This document shows positions 46,001 through 61,000 of a DNA stretch of 64,000 bases, in pieces. The position numbers were made by a program, and so were the translations under genes. The stretch lies in contig NC_087083.1 of the NCBI RefSeq assembly GCF_026151205.1, forward strand, positions 14,562,280 to 14,626,279, given 5' to 3'. The number at the start of each line of letters is the position of its first letter. The stretch's first letter is position 1. The notes beneath the pieces are model-generated. The model saw only the letters and a program-made list of their open reading frames with translations, ran no database searches and was not told the DNA's origin. Source of the stretch: Bolinopsis microptera. Its lineage: Eukaryota; Ctenophora; Tentaculata; Lobata; Bolinopsidae.

Positions 46001-49000
46001 CTCGGTGAAAATGACAGGATCGGACACAACTCGGGGAGCACGGACCACCTGATCGTCTTCATCCGGATCCTTTACATCAGAGAAGGAACTGAGAGTGTCA
46101 GCATCCTTGCCCTGCAAAGGATCAGACTCAGCGAAGTCAGTTTTATCCGTGCTGCTAGCTGGAGAACGTCCAGATGAAACTCCTGTGCCGGTCTCCGAAA
46201 TGGCTGGAGGACTTGTGCTCTTTGTCGTGGTTGTTGATGACGATGATGATGGAGTGGGTTCTCGTATGACTGGAACCGAAGGAATCGCCTTATCACTGCT
46301 GGACGAACTTGAACTAGAAGTAGAATCGTCGGATGACGACGAAAAGGATGATGTGGTTGACCAGGACGAGGATGATCTCGACAGGCCAGACAAACGTGTC
46401 GGTGACGTACTTGTACTTGCCTTATATCCATCACTCGGCTCACTAATGTCTCCATCGCCTAGCGACAGTGACTCCCTGTCCAAGGAAGTGGAGTCCCCTA
46501 GTGATTCAAGGTAATGGCTGATTCTGCCGACCGATGCGTGCCGGACACTCTTGCTGTCCAGCGAAATAGAGCTGGTGCTGTCACCTGGAGCAGGTGATTG
46601 AACGTGGTGACCTTCGTCGAGGTAGATCACCTCTTCTTCTGCATGTGCCGACCAACCAGACAATGTCTTTATCGAACTTTCCGCAGGCTCGCCAATCTCG
46701 GTGAAAATGACAGGATCGGACACAACTCGGGGAGCACGGACCACCTGATCGTCTTCATCCGGATCCTTTACATCAGAGAAGGAACTGAGAGTGTCAGCAT
46801 CCTTGCCCTGCAAAGGATCAGACTCAGCGAAGTCAGTTTTATCCGTGCTGCTAGCTGGAGAACGTCCAGATGAAACTCCTGTGCCGGTCTCCGAAATGGC
46901 TGGAGGACTTGTGCTCTTTGTCGTGGTTGTTGATGACGATGATGATGGAGTGGGTTCTCGTATGACTGGAACCGAAGGAATCGCCTTATCACTGCTGGAC
47001 GAACTTGAACTAGAAGTAGAATCGTCGGATGACGACGAAAAGGATGATGTGGTTGACCAGGACGAGGATGATCTCGACAGGCCAGACAAACGTGTCGGTG
47101 ACGTACTTGTACTTGCCTTATATCCATCACTCGGCTCACTAATGTCTCCATCGCCTAGCGACAGTGACTCCCTGTCCAAGGAAGTGGAGTCCCCTAGTGA
47201 TTCAAGGTAATGGCTGATTCTGCCGACCGATGCGTGCCGGACACTCTTGCTGTCCAGCGAAATAGAGCTGGTGCTGTCACCTGGAGCAGGTGATTGAACG
47301 TGGTGACCTTCGTCGAGGTAGATCACCTCTTCTTCTGCATGTGCCGACCAACCAGACAATGTCTTTATCGAACTTTCCGCAGGCTCGCCAATCTCGGTGA
47401 AAATGACAGGATCGGACACAACTCGGGGAGCACGGACCACCTGATCGTCTTCATCCGGATCCTTTACATCAGAGAAGGAACTGAGAGTGTCAGCATCCTT
47501 GCCCTGCAAAGGATCAGACTCAGCGAAGTCAGTTTTATCCGTGCTGCTAGCTGGAGAACGTCCAGATGAAACTCCTGTGCCGGTCTCCGAAATGGCTGGA
47601 GGACTTGTGCTCTTTGTCGTGGTTGTTGATGACGATGATGATGGAGTGGGTTCTCGTATGACTGGAACCGAAGGAATCGCCTTATCACTGCTGGACGAAC
47701 TTGAACTAGAAGTAGAATCGTCGGATGACGACGAAAAGGATGATGTGGTTGACCAGGACGAGGATGATCTCGACAGGCCAGACAAACGTGTCGGTGACGT
47801 ACTTGTACTTGCCTTATATCCATCACTCGGCTCACTAATGTCTCCATCGCCTAGCGACAGTGACTCCCTGTCCAAGGAAGTGGAGTCCCCTAGTGATTCA
47901 AGGTAATGGCTGATTCTGCCGACCGATGCGTGCCGGACACTCTTGCTGTCCAGCGAAATAGAGCTGGTGCTGTCACCTGGAGCAGGTGATTGAACGTGGT
48001 GACCTTCGTCGAGGTAGATCACCTCTTCTTCTGCATGTGCCGACCAACCAGACAATGTCTTTATCGAACTTTCCGCAGGCTCGCCAATCTCGGTGAAAAT
48101 GACAGGATCGGACACAACTCGGGGAGCACGGACCACCTGATCGTCTTCATCCGGATCCTTTACATCAGAGAAGGAACTGAGAGTGTCAGCATCCTTGCCC
48201 TGCAAAGGATCAGACTCAGCGAAGTCAGTTTTATCCGTGCTGCTAGCTGGAGAACGTCCAGATGAAACTCCTGTGCCGGTCTCCGAAATGGCTGGAGGAC
48301 TTGTGCTCTTTGTCGTGGTTGTTGATGACGATGATGATGGAGTGGGTTCTCGTATGACTGGAACCGAAGGAATCGCCTTATCACTGCTGGACGAACTTGA
48401 ACTAGAAGTAGAATCGTCGGATGACGACGAAAAGGATGATGTGGTTGACCAGGACGAGGATGATCTCGACAGGCCAGACAAACGTGTCGGTGACGTACTT
48501 GTACTTGCCTTATATCCATCACTCGGCTCACTAATGTCTCCATCGCCTAGCGACAGTGACTCCCTGTCCAAGGAAGTGGAGTCCCCTAGTGATTCAAGGT
48601 AATGGCTGATTCTGCCGACCGATGCGTGCCGGACACTCTTGCTGTCCAGCGAAATAGAGCTGGTGCTGTCACCTGGAGCAGGTGATTGAACGTGGTGACC
48701 TTCGTCGAGGTAGATCACCTCTTCTTCTGCATGTGCCGACCAACCAGACAATGTCTTTATCGAACTTTCCGCAGGCTCGCCAATCTCGGTGAAAATGACA
48801 GGATCGGACACAACTCGGGGAGCACGGACCACCTGATCGTCTTCATCCGGATCCTTTACATCAGAGAAGGAACTGAGAGTGTCAGCATCCTTGCCCTGCA
48901 AAGGATCAGACTCAGCGAAGTCAGTTTTATCCGTGCTGCTAGCTGGAGAACGTCCAGATGAAACTCCTGTGCCGGTCTCCGAAATGGCTGGAGGACTTGT

Positions 49001-52000
49001 GCTCTTTGTCGTGGTTGTTGATGACGATGATGATGGAGTGGGTTCTCGTATGACTGGAACCGAAGGAATCGCCTTATCACTGCTGGACGAACTTGAACTA
49101 GAAGTAGAATCGTCGGATGACGACGAAAAGGATGATGTGGTTGACCAGGACGAGGATGATCTCGACAGGCCAGACAAACGTGTCGGTGACGTACTTGTAC
49201 TTGCCTTATATCCATCACTCGGCTCACTAATGTCTCCATCGCCTAGCGACAGTGACTCCCTGTCCAAGGAAGTGGAGTCCCCTAGTGATTCAAGGTAATG
49301 GCTGATTCTGCCGACCGATGCGTGCCGGACACTCTTGCTGTCCAGCGAAATAGAGCTGGTGCTGTCACCTGGAGCAGGTGATTGAACGTGGTGACCTTCG
49401 TCGAGGTAGATCACCTCTTCTTCTGCATGTGCCGACCAACCAGACAATGTCTTTATCGAACTTTCCGCAGGCTCGCCAATCTCGGTGAAAATGACAGGAT
49501 CGGACACAACTCGGGGAGCACGGACCACCTGATCGTCTTCATCCGGATCCTTTACATCAGAGAAGGAACTGAGAGTGTCAGCATCCTTGCCCTGCAAAGG
49601 ATCAGACTCAGCGAAGTCAGTTTTATCCGTGCTGCTAGCTGGAGAACGTCCAGATGAAACTCCTGTGCCGGTCTCCGAAATGGCTGGAGGACTTGTGCTC
49701 TTTGTCGTGGTTGTTGATGACGATGATGATGGAGTGGGTTCTCGTATGACTGGAACCGAAGGAATCGCCTTATCACTGCTGGACGAACTTGAACTAGAAG
49801 TAGAATCGTCGGATGACGACGAAAAGGATGATGTGGTTGACCAGGACGAGGATGATCTCGACAGGCCAGACAAACGTGTCGGTGACGTACTTGTACTTGC
49901 CTTATATCCATCACTCGGCTCACTAATGTCTCCATCGCCTAGCGACAGTGACTCCCTGTCCAAGGAAGTGGAGTCCCCTAGTGATTCAAGGTAATGGCTG
50001 ATTCTGCCGACCGATGCGTGCCGGACACTCTTGCTGTCCAGCGAAATAGAGCTGGTGCTGTCACCTGGAGCAGGTGATTGAACGTGGTGACCTTCGTCGA
50101 GGTAGATCACCTCTTCTTCTGCATGTGCCGACCAACCAGACAATGTCTTTATCGAACTTTCCGCAGGCTCGCCAATCTCGGTGAAAATGACAGGATCGGA
50201 CACAACTCGGGGAGCACGGACCACCTGATCGTCTTCATCCGGATCCTTTACATCAGAGAAGGAACTGAGAGTGTCAGCATCCTTGCCCTGCAAAGGATCA
50301 GACTCAGCGAAGTCAGTTTTATCCGTGCTGCTAGCTGGAGAACGTCCAGATGAAACTCCTGTGCCGGTCTCCGAAATGGCTGGAGGACTTGTGCTCTTTG
50401 TCGTGGTTGTTGATGACGATGATGATGGAGTGGGTTCTCGTATGACTGGAACCGAAGGAATCGCCTTATCACTGCTGGACGAACTTGAACTAGAAGTAGA
50501 ATCGTCGGATGACGACGAAAAGGATGATGTGGTTGACCAGGACGAGGATGATCTCGACAGGCCAGACAAACGTGTCGGTGACGTACTTGTACTTGCCTTA
50601 TATCCATCACTCGGCTCACTAATGTCTCCATCGCCTAGCGACAGTGACTCCCTGTCCAAGGAAGTGGAGTCCCCTAGTGATTCAAGGTAATGGCTGATTC
50701 TGCCGACCGATGCGTGCCGGACACTCTTGCTGTCCAGCGAAATAGAGCTGGTGCTGTCACCTGGAGCAGGTGATTGAACGTGGTGACCTTCGTCGAGGTA
50801 GATCACCTCTTCTTCTGCATGTGCCGACCAACCAGACAATGTCTTTATCGAACTTTCCGCAGGCTCGCCAATCTCGGTGAAAATGACAGGATCGGACACA
50901 ACTCGGGGAGCACGGACCACCTGATCGTCTTCATCCGGATCCTTTACATCAGAGAAGGAACTGAGAGTGTCAGCATCCTTGCCCTGCAAAGGATCAGACT
51001 CAGCGAAGTCAGTTTTATCCGTGCTGCTAGCTGGAGAACGTCCAGATGAAACTCCTGTGCCGGTCTCCGAAATGGCTGGAGGACTTGTGCTCTTTGTCGT
51101 GGTTGTTGATGACGATGATGATGGAGTGGGTTCTCGTATGACTGGAACCGAAGGAATCGCCTTATCACTGCTGGACGAACTTGAACTAGAAGTAGAATCG
51201 TCGGATGACGACGAAAAGGATGATGTGGTTGACCAGGACGAGGATGATCTCGACAGGCCAGACAAACGTGTCGGTGACGTACTTGTACTTGCCTTATATC
51301 CATCACTCGGCTCACTAATGTCTCCATCGCCTAGCGACAGTGACTCCCTGTCCAAGGAAGTGGAGTCCCCTAGTGATTCAAGGTAATGGCTGATTCTGCC
51401 GACCGATGCGTGCCGGACACTCTTGCTGTCCAGCGAAATAGAGCTGGTGCTGTCACCTGGAGCAGGTGATTGAACGTGGTGACCTTCGTCGAGGTAGATC
51501 ACCTCTTCTTCTGCATGTGCCGACCAACCAGACAATGTCTTTATCGAACTTTCCGCAGGCTCGCCAATCTCGGTGAAAATGACAGGATCGGACACAACTC
51601 GGGGAGCACGGACCACCTGATCGTCTTCATCCGGATCCTTTACATCAGAGAAGGAACTGAGAGTGTCAGCATCCTTGCCCTGCAAAGGATCAGACTCAGC
51701 GAAGTCAGTTTTATCCGTGCTGCTAGCTGGAGAACGTCCAGATGAAACTCCTGTGCCGGTCTCCGAAATGGCTGGAGGACTTGTGCTCTTTGTCGTGGTT
51801 GTTGATGACGATGATGATGGAGTGGGTTCTCGTATGACTGGAACCGAAGGAATCGCCTTATCACTGCTGGACGAACTTGAACTAGAAGTAGAATCGTCGG
51901 ATGACGACGAAAAGGATGATGTGGTTGACCAGGACGAGGATGATCTCGACAGGCCAGACAAACGTGTCGGTGACGTACTTGTACTTGCCTTATATCCATC

Positions 52001-55000
52001 ACTCGGCTCACTAATGTCTCCATCGCCTAGCGACAGTGACTCCCTGTCCAAGGAAGTGGAGTCCCCTAGTGATTCAAGGTAATGGCTGATTCTGCCGACC
52101 GATGCGTGCCGGACACTCTTGCTGTCCAGCGAAATAGAGCTGGTGCTGTCACCTGGAGCAGGTGATTGAACGTGGTGACCTTCGTCGAGGTAGATCACCT
52201 CTTCTTCTGCATGTGCCGACCAACCAGACAATGTCTTTATCGAACTTTCCGCAGGCTCGCCAATCTCGGTGAAAATGACAGGATCGGACACAACTCGGGG
52301 AGCACGGACCACCTGATCGTCTTCATCCGGATCCTTTACATCAGAGAAGGAACTGAGAGTGTCAGCATCCTTGCCCTGCAAAGGATCAGACTCAGCGAAG
52401 TCAGTTTTATCCGTGCTGCTAGCTGGAGAACGTCCAGATGAAACTCCTGTGCCGGTCTCCGAAATGGCTGGAGGACTTGTGCTCTTTGTCGTGGTTGTTG
52501 ATGACGATGATGATGGAGTGGGTTCTCGTATGACTGGAACCGAAGGAATCGCCTTATCACTGCTGGACGAACTTGAACTAGAAGTAGAATCGTCGGATGA
52601 CGACGAAAAGGATGATGTGGTTGACCAGGACGAGGATGATCTCGACAGGCCAGACAAACGTGTCGGTGACGTACTTGTACTTGCCTTATATCCATCACTC
52701 GGCTCACTAATGTCTCCATCGCCTAGCGACAGTGACTCCCTGTCCAAGGAAGTGGAGTCCCCTAGTGATTCAAGGTAATGGCTGATTCTGCCGACCGATG
52801 CGTGCCGGACACTCTTGCTGTCCAGCGAAATAGAGCTGGTGCTGTCACCTGGAGCAGGTGATTGAACGTGGTGACCTTCGTCGAGGTAGATCACCTCTTC
52901 TTCTGCATGTGCCGACCAACCAGACAATGTCTTTATCGAACTTTCCGCAGGCTCGCCAATCTCGGTGAAAATGACAGGATCGGACACAACTCGGGGAGCA
53001 CGGACCACCTGATCGTCTTCATCCGGATCCTTTACATCAGAGAAGGAACTGAGAGTGTCAGCATCCTTGCCCTGCAAAGGATCAGACTCAGCGAAGTCAG
53101 TTTTATCCGTGCTGCTAGCTGGAGAACGTCCAGATGAAACTCCTGTGCCGGTCTCCGAAATGGCTGGAGGACTTGTGCTCTTTGTCGTGGTTGTTGATGA
53201 CGATGATGATGGAGTGGGTTCTCGTATGACTGGAACCGAAGGAATCGCCTTATCACTGCTGGACGAACTTGAACTAGAAGTAGAATCGTCGGATGACGAC
53301 GAAAAGGATGATGTGGTTGACCAGGACGAGGATGATCTCGACAGGCCAGACAAACGTGTCGGTGACGTACTTGTACTTGCCTTATATCCATCACTCGGCT
53401 CACTAATGTCTCCATCGCCTAGCGACAGTGACTCCCTGTCCAAGGAAGTGGAGTCCCCTAGTGATTCAAGGTAATGGCTGATTCTGCCGACCGATGCGTG
53501 CCGGACACTCTTGCTGTCCAGCGAAATAGAGCTGGTGCTGTCACCTGGAGCAGGTGATTGAACGTGGTGACCTTCGTCGAGGTAGATCACCTCTTCTTCT
53601 GCATGTGCCGACCAACCAGACAATGTCTTTATCGAACTTTCCGCAGGCTCGCCAATCTCGGTGAAAATGACAGGATCGGACACAACTCGGGGAGCACGGA
53701 CCACCTGATCGTCTTCATCCGGATCCTTTACATCAGAGAAGGAACTGAGAGTGTCAGCATCCTTGCCCTGCAAAGGATCAGACTCAGCGAAGTCAGTTTT
53801 ATCCGTGCTGCTAGCTGGAGAACGTCCAGATGAAACTCCTGTGCCGGTCTCCGAAATGGCTGGAGGACTTGTGCTCTTTGTCGTGGTTGTTGATGACGAT
53901 GATGATGGAGTGGGTTCTCGTATGACTGGAACCGAAGGAATCGCCTTATCACTGCTGGACGAACTTGAACTAGAAGTAGAATCGTCGGATGACGACGAAA
54001 AGGATGATGTGGTTGACCAGGACGAGGATGATCTCGACAGGCCAGACAAACGTGTCGGTGACGTACTTGTACTTGCCTTATATCCATCACTCGGCTCACT
54101 AATGTCTCCATCGCCTAGCGACAGTGACTCCCTGTCCAAGGAAGTGGAGTCCCCTAGTGATTCAAGGTAATGGCTGATTCTGCCGACCGATGCGTGCCGG
54201 ACACTCTTGCTGTCCAGCGAAATAGAGCTGGTGCTGTCACCTGGAGCAGGTGATTGAACGTGGTGACCTTCGTCGAGGTAGATCACCTCTTCTTCTGCAT
54301 GTGCCGACCAACCAGACAATGTCTTTATCGAACTTTCCGCAGGCTCGCCAATCTCGGTGAAAATGACAGGATCGGACACAACTCGGGGAGCACGGACCAC
54401 CTGATCGTCTTCATCCGGATCCTTTACATCAGAGAAGGAACTGAGAGTGTCAGCATCCTTGCCCTGCAAAGGATCAGACTCAGCGAAGTCAGTTTTATCC
54501 GTGCTGCTAGCTGGAGAACGTCCAGATGAAACTCCTGTGCCGGTCTCCGAAATGGCTGGAGGACTTGTGCTCTTTGTCGTGGTTGTTGATGACGATGATG
54601 ATGGAGTGGGTTCTCGTATGACTGGAACCGAAGGAATCGCCTTATCACTGCTGGACGAACTTGAACTAGAAGTAGAATCGTCGGATGACGACGAAAAGGA
54701 TGATGTGGTTGACGACGAGGATGATCTCGACAGGCCAGACAAACGTGTCGGTGACGTACTTGTACTTGCCTTATATCCATCACTCGGCTCACTAATGTCT
54801 CCATCGCCTAGCGACAGTGACTCCCTGTCCAAGGAAGTGGAGTCCCCTAGTGATTCAAGGTAATGGCTGATTCTGCCGACCGATGCGTGCCGGACACTCT
54901 TGCTGTCCAGCGAAATAGAGCTGGTGCTGTCACCTGGAGCAGGTGATTGAACGTGGTGACCTTCGTCGAGGTAGATCACCTCTTCTTCTGCATGTGCCGA

Positions 55001-58000
55001 CCAACCAGACAATGTCTTTATCGAACTTTCCGCAGGCTCGCCAATCTCGGTGAAAATGACAGGATCGGACACAACTCGGGGAGCACGGACCACCTGATCG
55101 TCTTCATCCGGATCCTTTACATCAGAGAAGGAACTGAGAGTGTCAGCATCCTTGCCCTGCAAAGGATCAGACTCAGCGAAGTCAGTTTTATCCGTGCTGC
55201 TAGCTGGAGAACGTCCAGATGAAACTCCTGTGCCGGTCTCCGAAATGGCTGGAGGACTTGTGCTCTTTGTCGTGGTTGTTGATGACGATGATGATGGAGT
55301 GGGTTCTCGTATGACTGGAACCGAAGGAATCGCCTTATCACTGCTGGACGAACTTGAACTAGAAGTAGAATCGTCGGATGACGACGAAAAGGATGATGTG
55401 GTTGACCAGGACGAGGATGATCTCGACAGGCCAGACAAACGTGTCGGTGACGTACTTGTACTTGCCTTATATCCATCACTCGGCTCACTAATGTCTCCAT
55501 CGCCTAGCGACAGTGACTCCCTGTCCAAGGAAGTGGAGTCCCCTAGTGATTCAAGGTAATGGCTGATTCTGCCGACCGATGCGTGCCGGACACTCTTGCT
55601 GTCCAGCGAAATAGAGCTGGTGCTGTCACCTGGAGCAGGTGATTGAACGTGGTGACCTTCGTCGAGGTAGATCACCTCTTCTTCTGCATGTGCCGACCAA
55701 CCAGACAATGTCTTTATCGAACTTTCCGCAGGCTCGCCAATCTCGGTGAAAATGACAGGATCGGACACAACTCGGGGAGCACGGACCACCTGATCGTCTT
55801 CATCCGGATCCTTTACATCAGAGAAGGAACTGAGAGTGTCAGCATCCTTGCCCTGCAAAGGATCAGACTCAGCGAAGTCAGTTTTATCCGTGCTGCTAGC
55901 TGGAGAACGTCCAGATGAAACTCCTGTGCCGGTCTCCGAAATGGCTGGAGGACTTGTGCTCTTTGTCGTGGTTGTTGATGACGATGATGATGGAGTGGGT
56001 TCTCGTATGACTGGAACCGAAGGAATCGCCTTATCACTGCTGGACGAACTTGAACTAGAAGTAGAATCGTCGGATGACGACGAAAAGGATGATGTGGTTG
56101 ACCAGGACGAGGATGATCTCGACAGGCCAGACAAACGTGTCGGTGACGTACTTGTACTTGCCTTATATCCATCACTCGGCTCACTAATGTCTCCATCGCC
56201 TAGCGACAGTGACTCCCTGTCCAAGGAAGTGGAGTCCCCTAGTGATTCAAGGTAATGGCTGATTCTGCCGACCGATGCGTGCCGGACACTCTTGCTGTCC
56301 AGCGAAATAGAGCTGGTGCTGTCACCTGGAGCAGGTGATTGAACGTGGTGACCTTCGTCGAGGTAGATCACCTCTTCTTCTGCATGTGCCGACCAACCAG
56401 ACAATGTCTTTATCGAACTTTCCGCAGGCTCGCCAATCTCGGTGAAAATGACAGGATCGGACACAACTCGGGGAGCACGGACCACCTGATCGTCTTCATC
56501 CGGATCCTTTACATCAGAGAAGGAACTGAGAGTGTCAGCATCCTTGCCCTGCAAAGGATCAGACTCAGCGAAGTCAGTTTTATCCGTGCTGCTAGCTGGA
56601 GAACGTCCAGATGAAACTCCTGTGCCGGTCTCCGAAATGGCTGGAGGACTTGTGCTCTTTGTCGTGGTTGTTGATGACGATGATGATGGAGTGGGTTCTC
56701 GTATGACTGGAACCGAAGGAATCGCCTTATCACTGCTGGACGAACTTGAACTAGAAGTAGAATCGTCGGATGACGACGAAAAGGATGATGTGGTTGACCA
56801 GGACGAGGATGATCTCGACAGGCCAGACAAACGTGTCGGTGACGTACTTGTACTTGCCTTATATCCATCACTCGGCTCACTAATGTCTCCATCGCCTAGC
56901 GACAGTGACTCCCTGTCCAAGGAAGTGGAGTCCCCTAGTGATTCAAGGTAATGGCTGATTCTGCCGACCGATGCGTGCCGGACACTCTTGCTGTCCAGCG
57001 AAATAGAGCTGGTGCTGTCACCTGGAGCAGGTGATTGAACGTGGTGACCTTCGTCGAGGTAGATCACCTCTTCTTCTGCATGTGCCGACCAACCAGACAA
57101 TGTCTTTATCGAACTTTCCGCAGGCTCGCCAATCTCGGTGAAAATGACAGGATCGGACACAACTCGGGGAGCACGGACCACCTGATCGTCTTCATCCGGA
57201 TCCTTTACATCAGAGAAGGAACTGAGAGTGTCAGCATCCTTGCCCTGCAAAGGATCAGACTCAGCGAAGTCAGTTTTATCCGTGCTGCTAGCTGGAGAAC
57301 GTCCAGATGAAACTCCTGTGCCGGTCTCCGAAATGGCTGGAGGACTTGTGCTCTTTGTCGTGGTTGTTGATGACGATGATGATGGAGTGGGTTCTCGTAT
57401 GACTGGAACCGAAGGAATCGCCTTATCACTGCTGGACGAACTTGAACTAGAAGTAGAATCGTCGGATGACGACGAAAAGGATGATGTGGTTGACCAGGAC
57501 GAGGATGATCTCGACAGGCCAGACAAACGTGTCGGTGACGTACTTGTACTTGCCTTATATCCATCACTCGGCTCACTAATGTCTCCATCGCCTAGCGACA
57601 GTGACTCCCTGTCCAAGGAAGTGGAGTCCCCTAGTGATTCAAGGTAATGGCTGATTCTGCCGACCGATGCGTGCCGGACACTCTTGCTGTCCAGCGAAAT
57701 AGAGCTGGTGCTGTCACCTGGAGCAGGTGATTGAACGTGGTGACCTTCGTCGAGGTAGATCACCTCTTCTTCTGCATGTGCCGACCAACCAGACAATGTC
57801 TTTATCGAACTTTCCGCAGGCTCGCCAATCTCGGTGAAAATGACAGGATCGGACACAACTCGGGGAGCACGGACCACCTGATCGTCTTCATCCGGATCCT
57901 TTACATCAGAGAAGGAACTGAGAGTGTCAGCATCCTTGCCCTGCAAAGGATCAGACTCAGCGAAGTCAGTTTTATCCGTGCTGCTAGCTGGAGAACGTCC

Positions 58001-61000
58001 AGATGAAACTCCTGTGCCGGTCTCCGAAATGGCTGGAGGACTTGTGCTCTTTGTCGTGGTTGTTGATGACGATGATGATGGAGTGGGTTCTCGTATGACT
58101 GGAACCGAAGGAATCGCCTTATCACTGCTGGACGAACTTGAACTAGAAGTAGAATCGTCGGATGACGACGAAAAGGATGATGTGGTTGACCAGGACGAGG
58201 ATGATCTCGACAGGCCAGACAAACGTGTCGGTGACGTACTTGTACTTGCCTTATATCCATCACTCGGCTCACTAATGTCTCCATCGCCTAGCGACAGTGA
58301 CTCCCTGTCCAAGGAAGTGGAGTCCCCTAGTGATTCAAGGTAATGGCTGATTCTGCCGACCGATGCGTGCCGGACACTCTTGCTGTCCAGCGAAATAGAG
58401 CTGGTGCTGTCACCTGGAGCAGGTGATTGAACGTGGTGACCTTCGTCGAGGTAGATCACCTCTTCTTCTGCATGTGCCGACCAACCAGACAATGTCTTTA
58501 TCGAACTTTCCGCAGGCTCGCCAATCTCGGTGAAAATGACAGGATCGGACACAACTCGGGGAGCACGGACCACCTGATCGTCTTCATCCGGATCCTTTAC
58601 ATCAGAGAAGGAACTGAGAGTGTCAGCATCCTTGCCCTGCAAAGGATCAGACTCAGCGAAGTCAGTTTTATCCGTGCTGCTAGCTGGAGAACGTCCAGAT
58701 GAAACTCCTGTGCCGGTCTCCGAAATGGCTGGAGGACTTGTGCTCTTTGTCGTGGTTGTTGATGACGATGATGATGGAGTGGGTTCTCGTATGACTGGAA
58801 CCGAAGGAATCGCCTTATCACTGCTGGACGAACTTGAACTAGAAGTAGAATCGTCGGATGACGACGAAAAGGATGATGTGGTTGACCAGGACGAGGATGA
58901 TCTCGACAGGCCAGACAAACGTGTCGGTGACGTACTTGTACTTGCCTTATATCCATCACTCGGCTCACTAATGTCTCCATCGCCTAGCGACAGTGACTCC
59001 CTGTCCAAGGAAGTGGAGTCCCCTAGTGATTCAAGGTAATGGCTGATTCTGCCGACCGATGCGTGCCGGACACTCTTGCTGTCCAGCGAAATAGAGCTGG
59101 TGCTGTCACCTGGAGCAGGTGATTGAACGTGGTGACCTTCGTCGAGGTAGATCACCTCTTCTTCTGCATGTGCCGACCAACCAGACAATGTCTTTATCGA
59201 ACTTTCCGCAGGCTCGCCAATCTCGGTGAAAATGACAGGATCGGACACAACTCGGGGAGCACGGACCACCTGATCGTCTTCATCCGGATCCTTTACATCA
59301 GAGAAGGAACTGAGAGTGTCAGCATCCTTGCCCTGCAAAGGATCAGACTCAGCGAAGTCAGTTTTATCCGTGCTGCTAGCTGGAGAACGTCCAGATGAAA
59401 CTCCTGTGCCGGTCTCCGAAATGGCTGGAGGACTTGTGCTCTTTGTCGTGGTTGTTGATGACGATGATGATGGAGTGGGTTCTCGTATGACTGGAACCGA
59501 AGGAATCGCCTTATCACTGCTGGACGAACTTGAACTAGAAGTAGAATCGTCGGATGACGACGAAAAGGATGATGTGGTTGACCAGGACGAGGATGATCTC
59601 GACAGGCCAGACAAACGTGTCGGTGACGTACTTGTACTTGCCTTATATCCATCACTCGGCTCACTAATGTCTCCATCGCCTAGCGACAGTGACTCCCTGT
59701 CCAAGGAAGTGGAGTCCCCTAGTGATTCAAGGTAATGGCTGATTCTGCCGACCGATGCGTGCCGGACACTCTTGCTGTCCAGCGAAATAGAGCTGGTGCT
59801 GTCACCTGGAGCAGGTGATTGAACGTGGTGACCTTCGTCGAGGTAGATCACCTCTTCTTCTGCATGTGCCGACCAACCAGACAATGTCTTTATCGAACTT
59901 TCCGCAGGCTCGCCAATCTCGGTGAAAATGACAGGATCGGACACAACTCGGGGAGCACGGACCACCTGATCGTCTTCATCCGGATCCTTTACATCAGAGA
60001 AGGAACTGAGAGTGTCAGCATCCTTGCCCTGCAAAGGATCAGACTCAGCGAAGTCAGTTTTATCCGTGCTGCTAGCTGGAGAACGTCCAGATGAAACTCC
60101 TGTGCCGGTCTCCGAAATGGCTGGAGGACTTGTGCTCTTTGTCGTGGTTGTTGATGACGATGATGATGGAGTGGGTTCTCGTATGACTGGAACCGAAGGA
60201 ATCGCCTTATCACTGCTGGACGAACTTGAACTAGAAGTAGAATCGTCGGATGACGACGAAAAGGATGATGTGGTTGACCAGGACGAGGATGATCTCGACA
60301 GGCCAGACAAACGTGTCGGTGACGTACTTGTACTTGCCTTATATCCATCACTCGGCTCACTAATGTCTCCATCGCCTAGCGACAGTGACTCCCTGTCCAA
60401 GGAAGTGGAGTCCCCTAGTGATTCAAGGTAATGGCTGATTCTGCCGACCGATGCGTGCCGGACACTCTTGCTGTCCAGCGAAATAGAGCTGGTGCTGTCA
60501 CCTGGAGCAGGTGATTGAACGTGGTGACCTTCGTCGAGGTAGATCACCTCTTCTTCTGCATGTGCCGACCAACCAGACAATGTCTTTATCGAACTTTCCG
60601 CAGGCTCGCCAATCTCGGTGAAAATGACAGGATCGGACACAACTCGGGGAGCACGGACCACCTGATCGTCTTCATCCGGATCCTTTACATCAGAGAAGGA
60701 ACTGAGAGTGTCAGCATCCTTGCCCTGCAAAGGATCAGACTCAGCGAAGTCAGTTTTATCCGTGCTGCTAGCTGGAGAACGTCCAGATGAAACTCCTGTG
60801 CCGGTCTCCGAAATGGCTGGAGGACTTGTGCTCTTTGTCGTGGTTGTTGATGACGATGATGATGGAGTGGGTTCTCGTATGACTGGAACCGAAGGAATCG
60901 CCTTATCACTGCTGGACGAACTTGAACTAGAAGTAGAATCGTCGGATGACGACGAAAAGGATGATGTGGTTGACCAGGACGAGGATGATCTCGACAGGCC

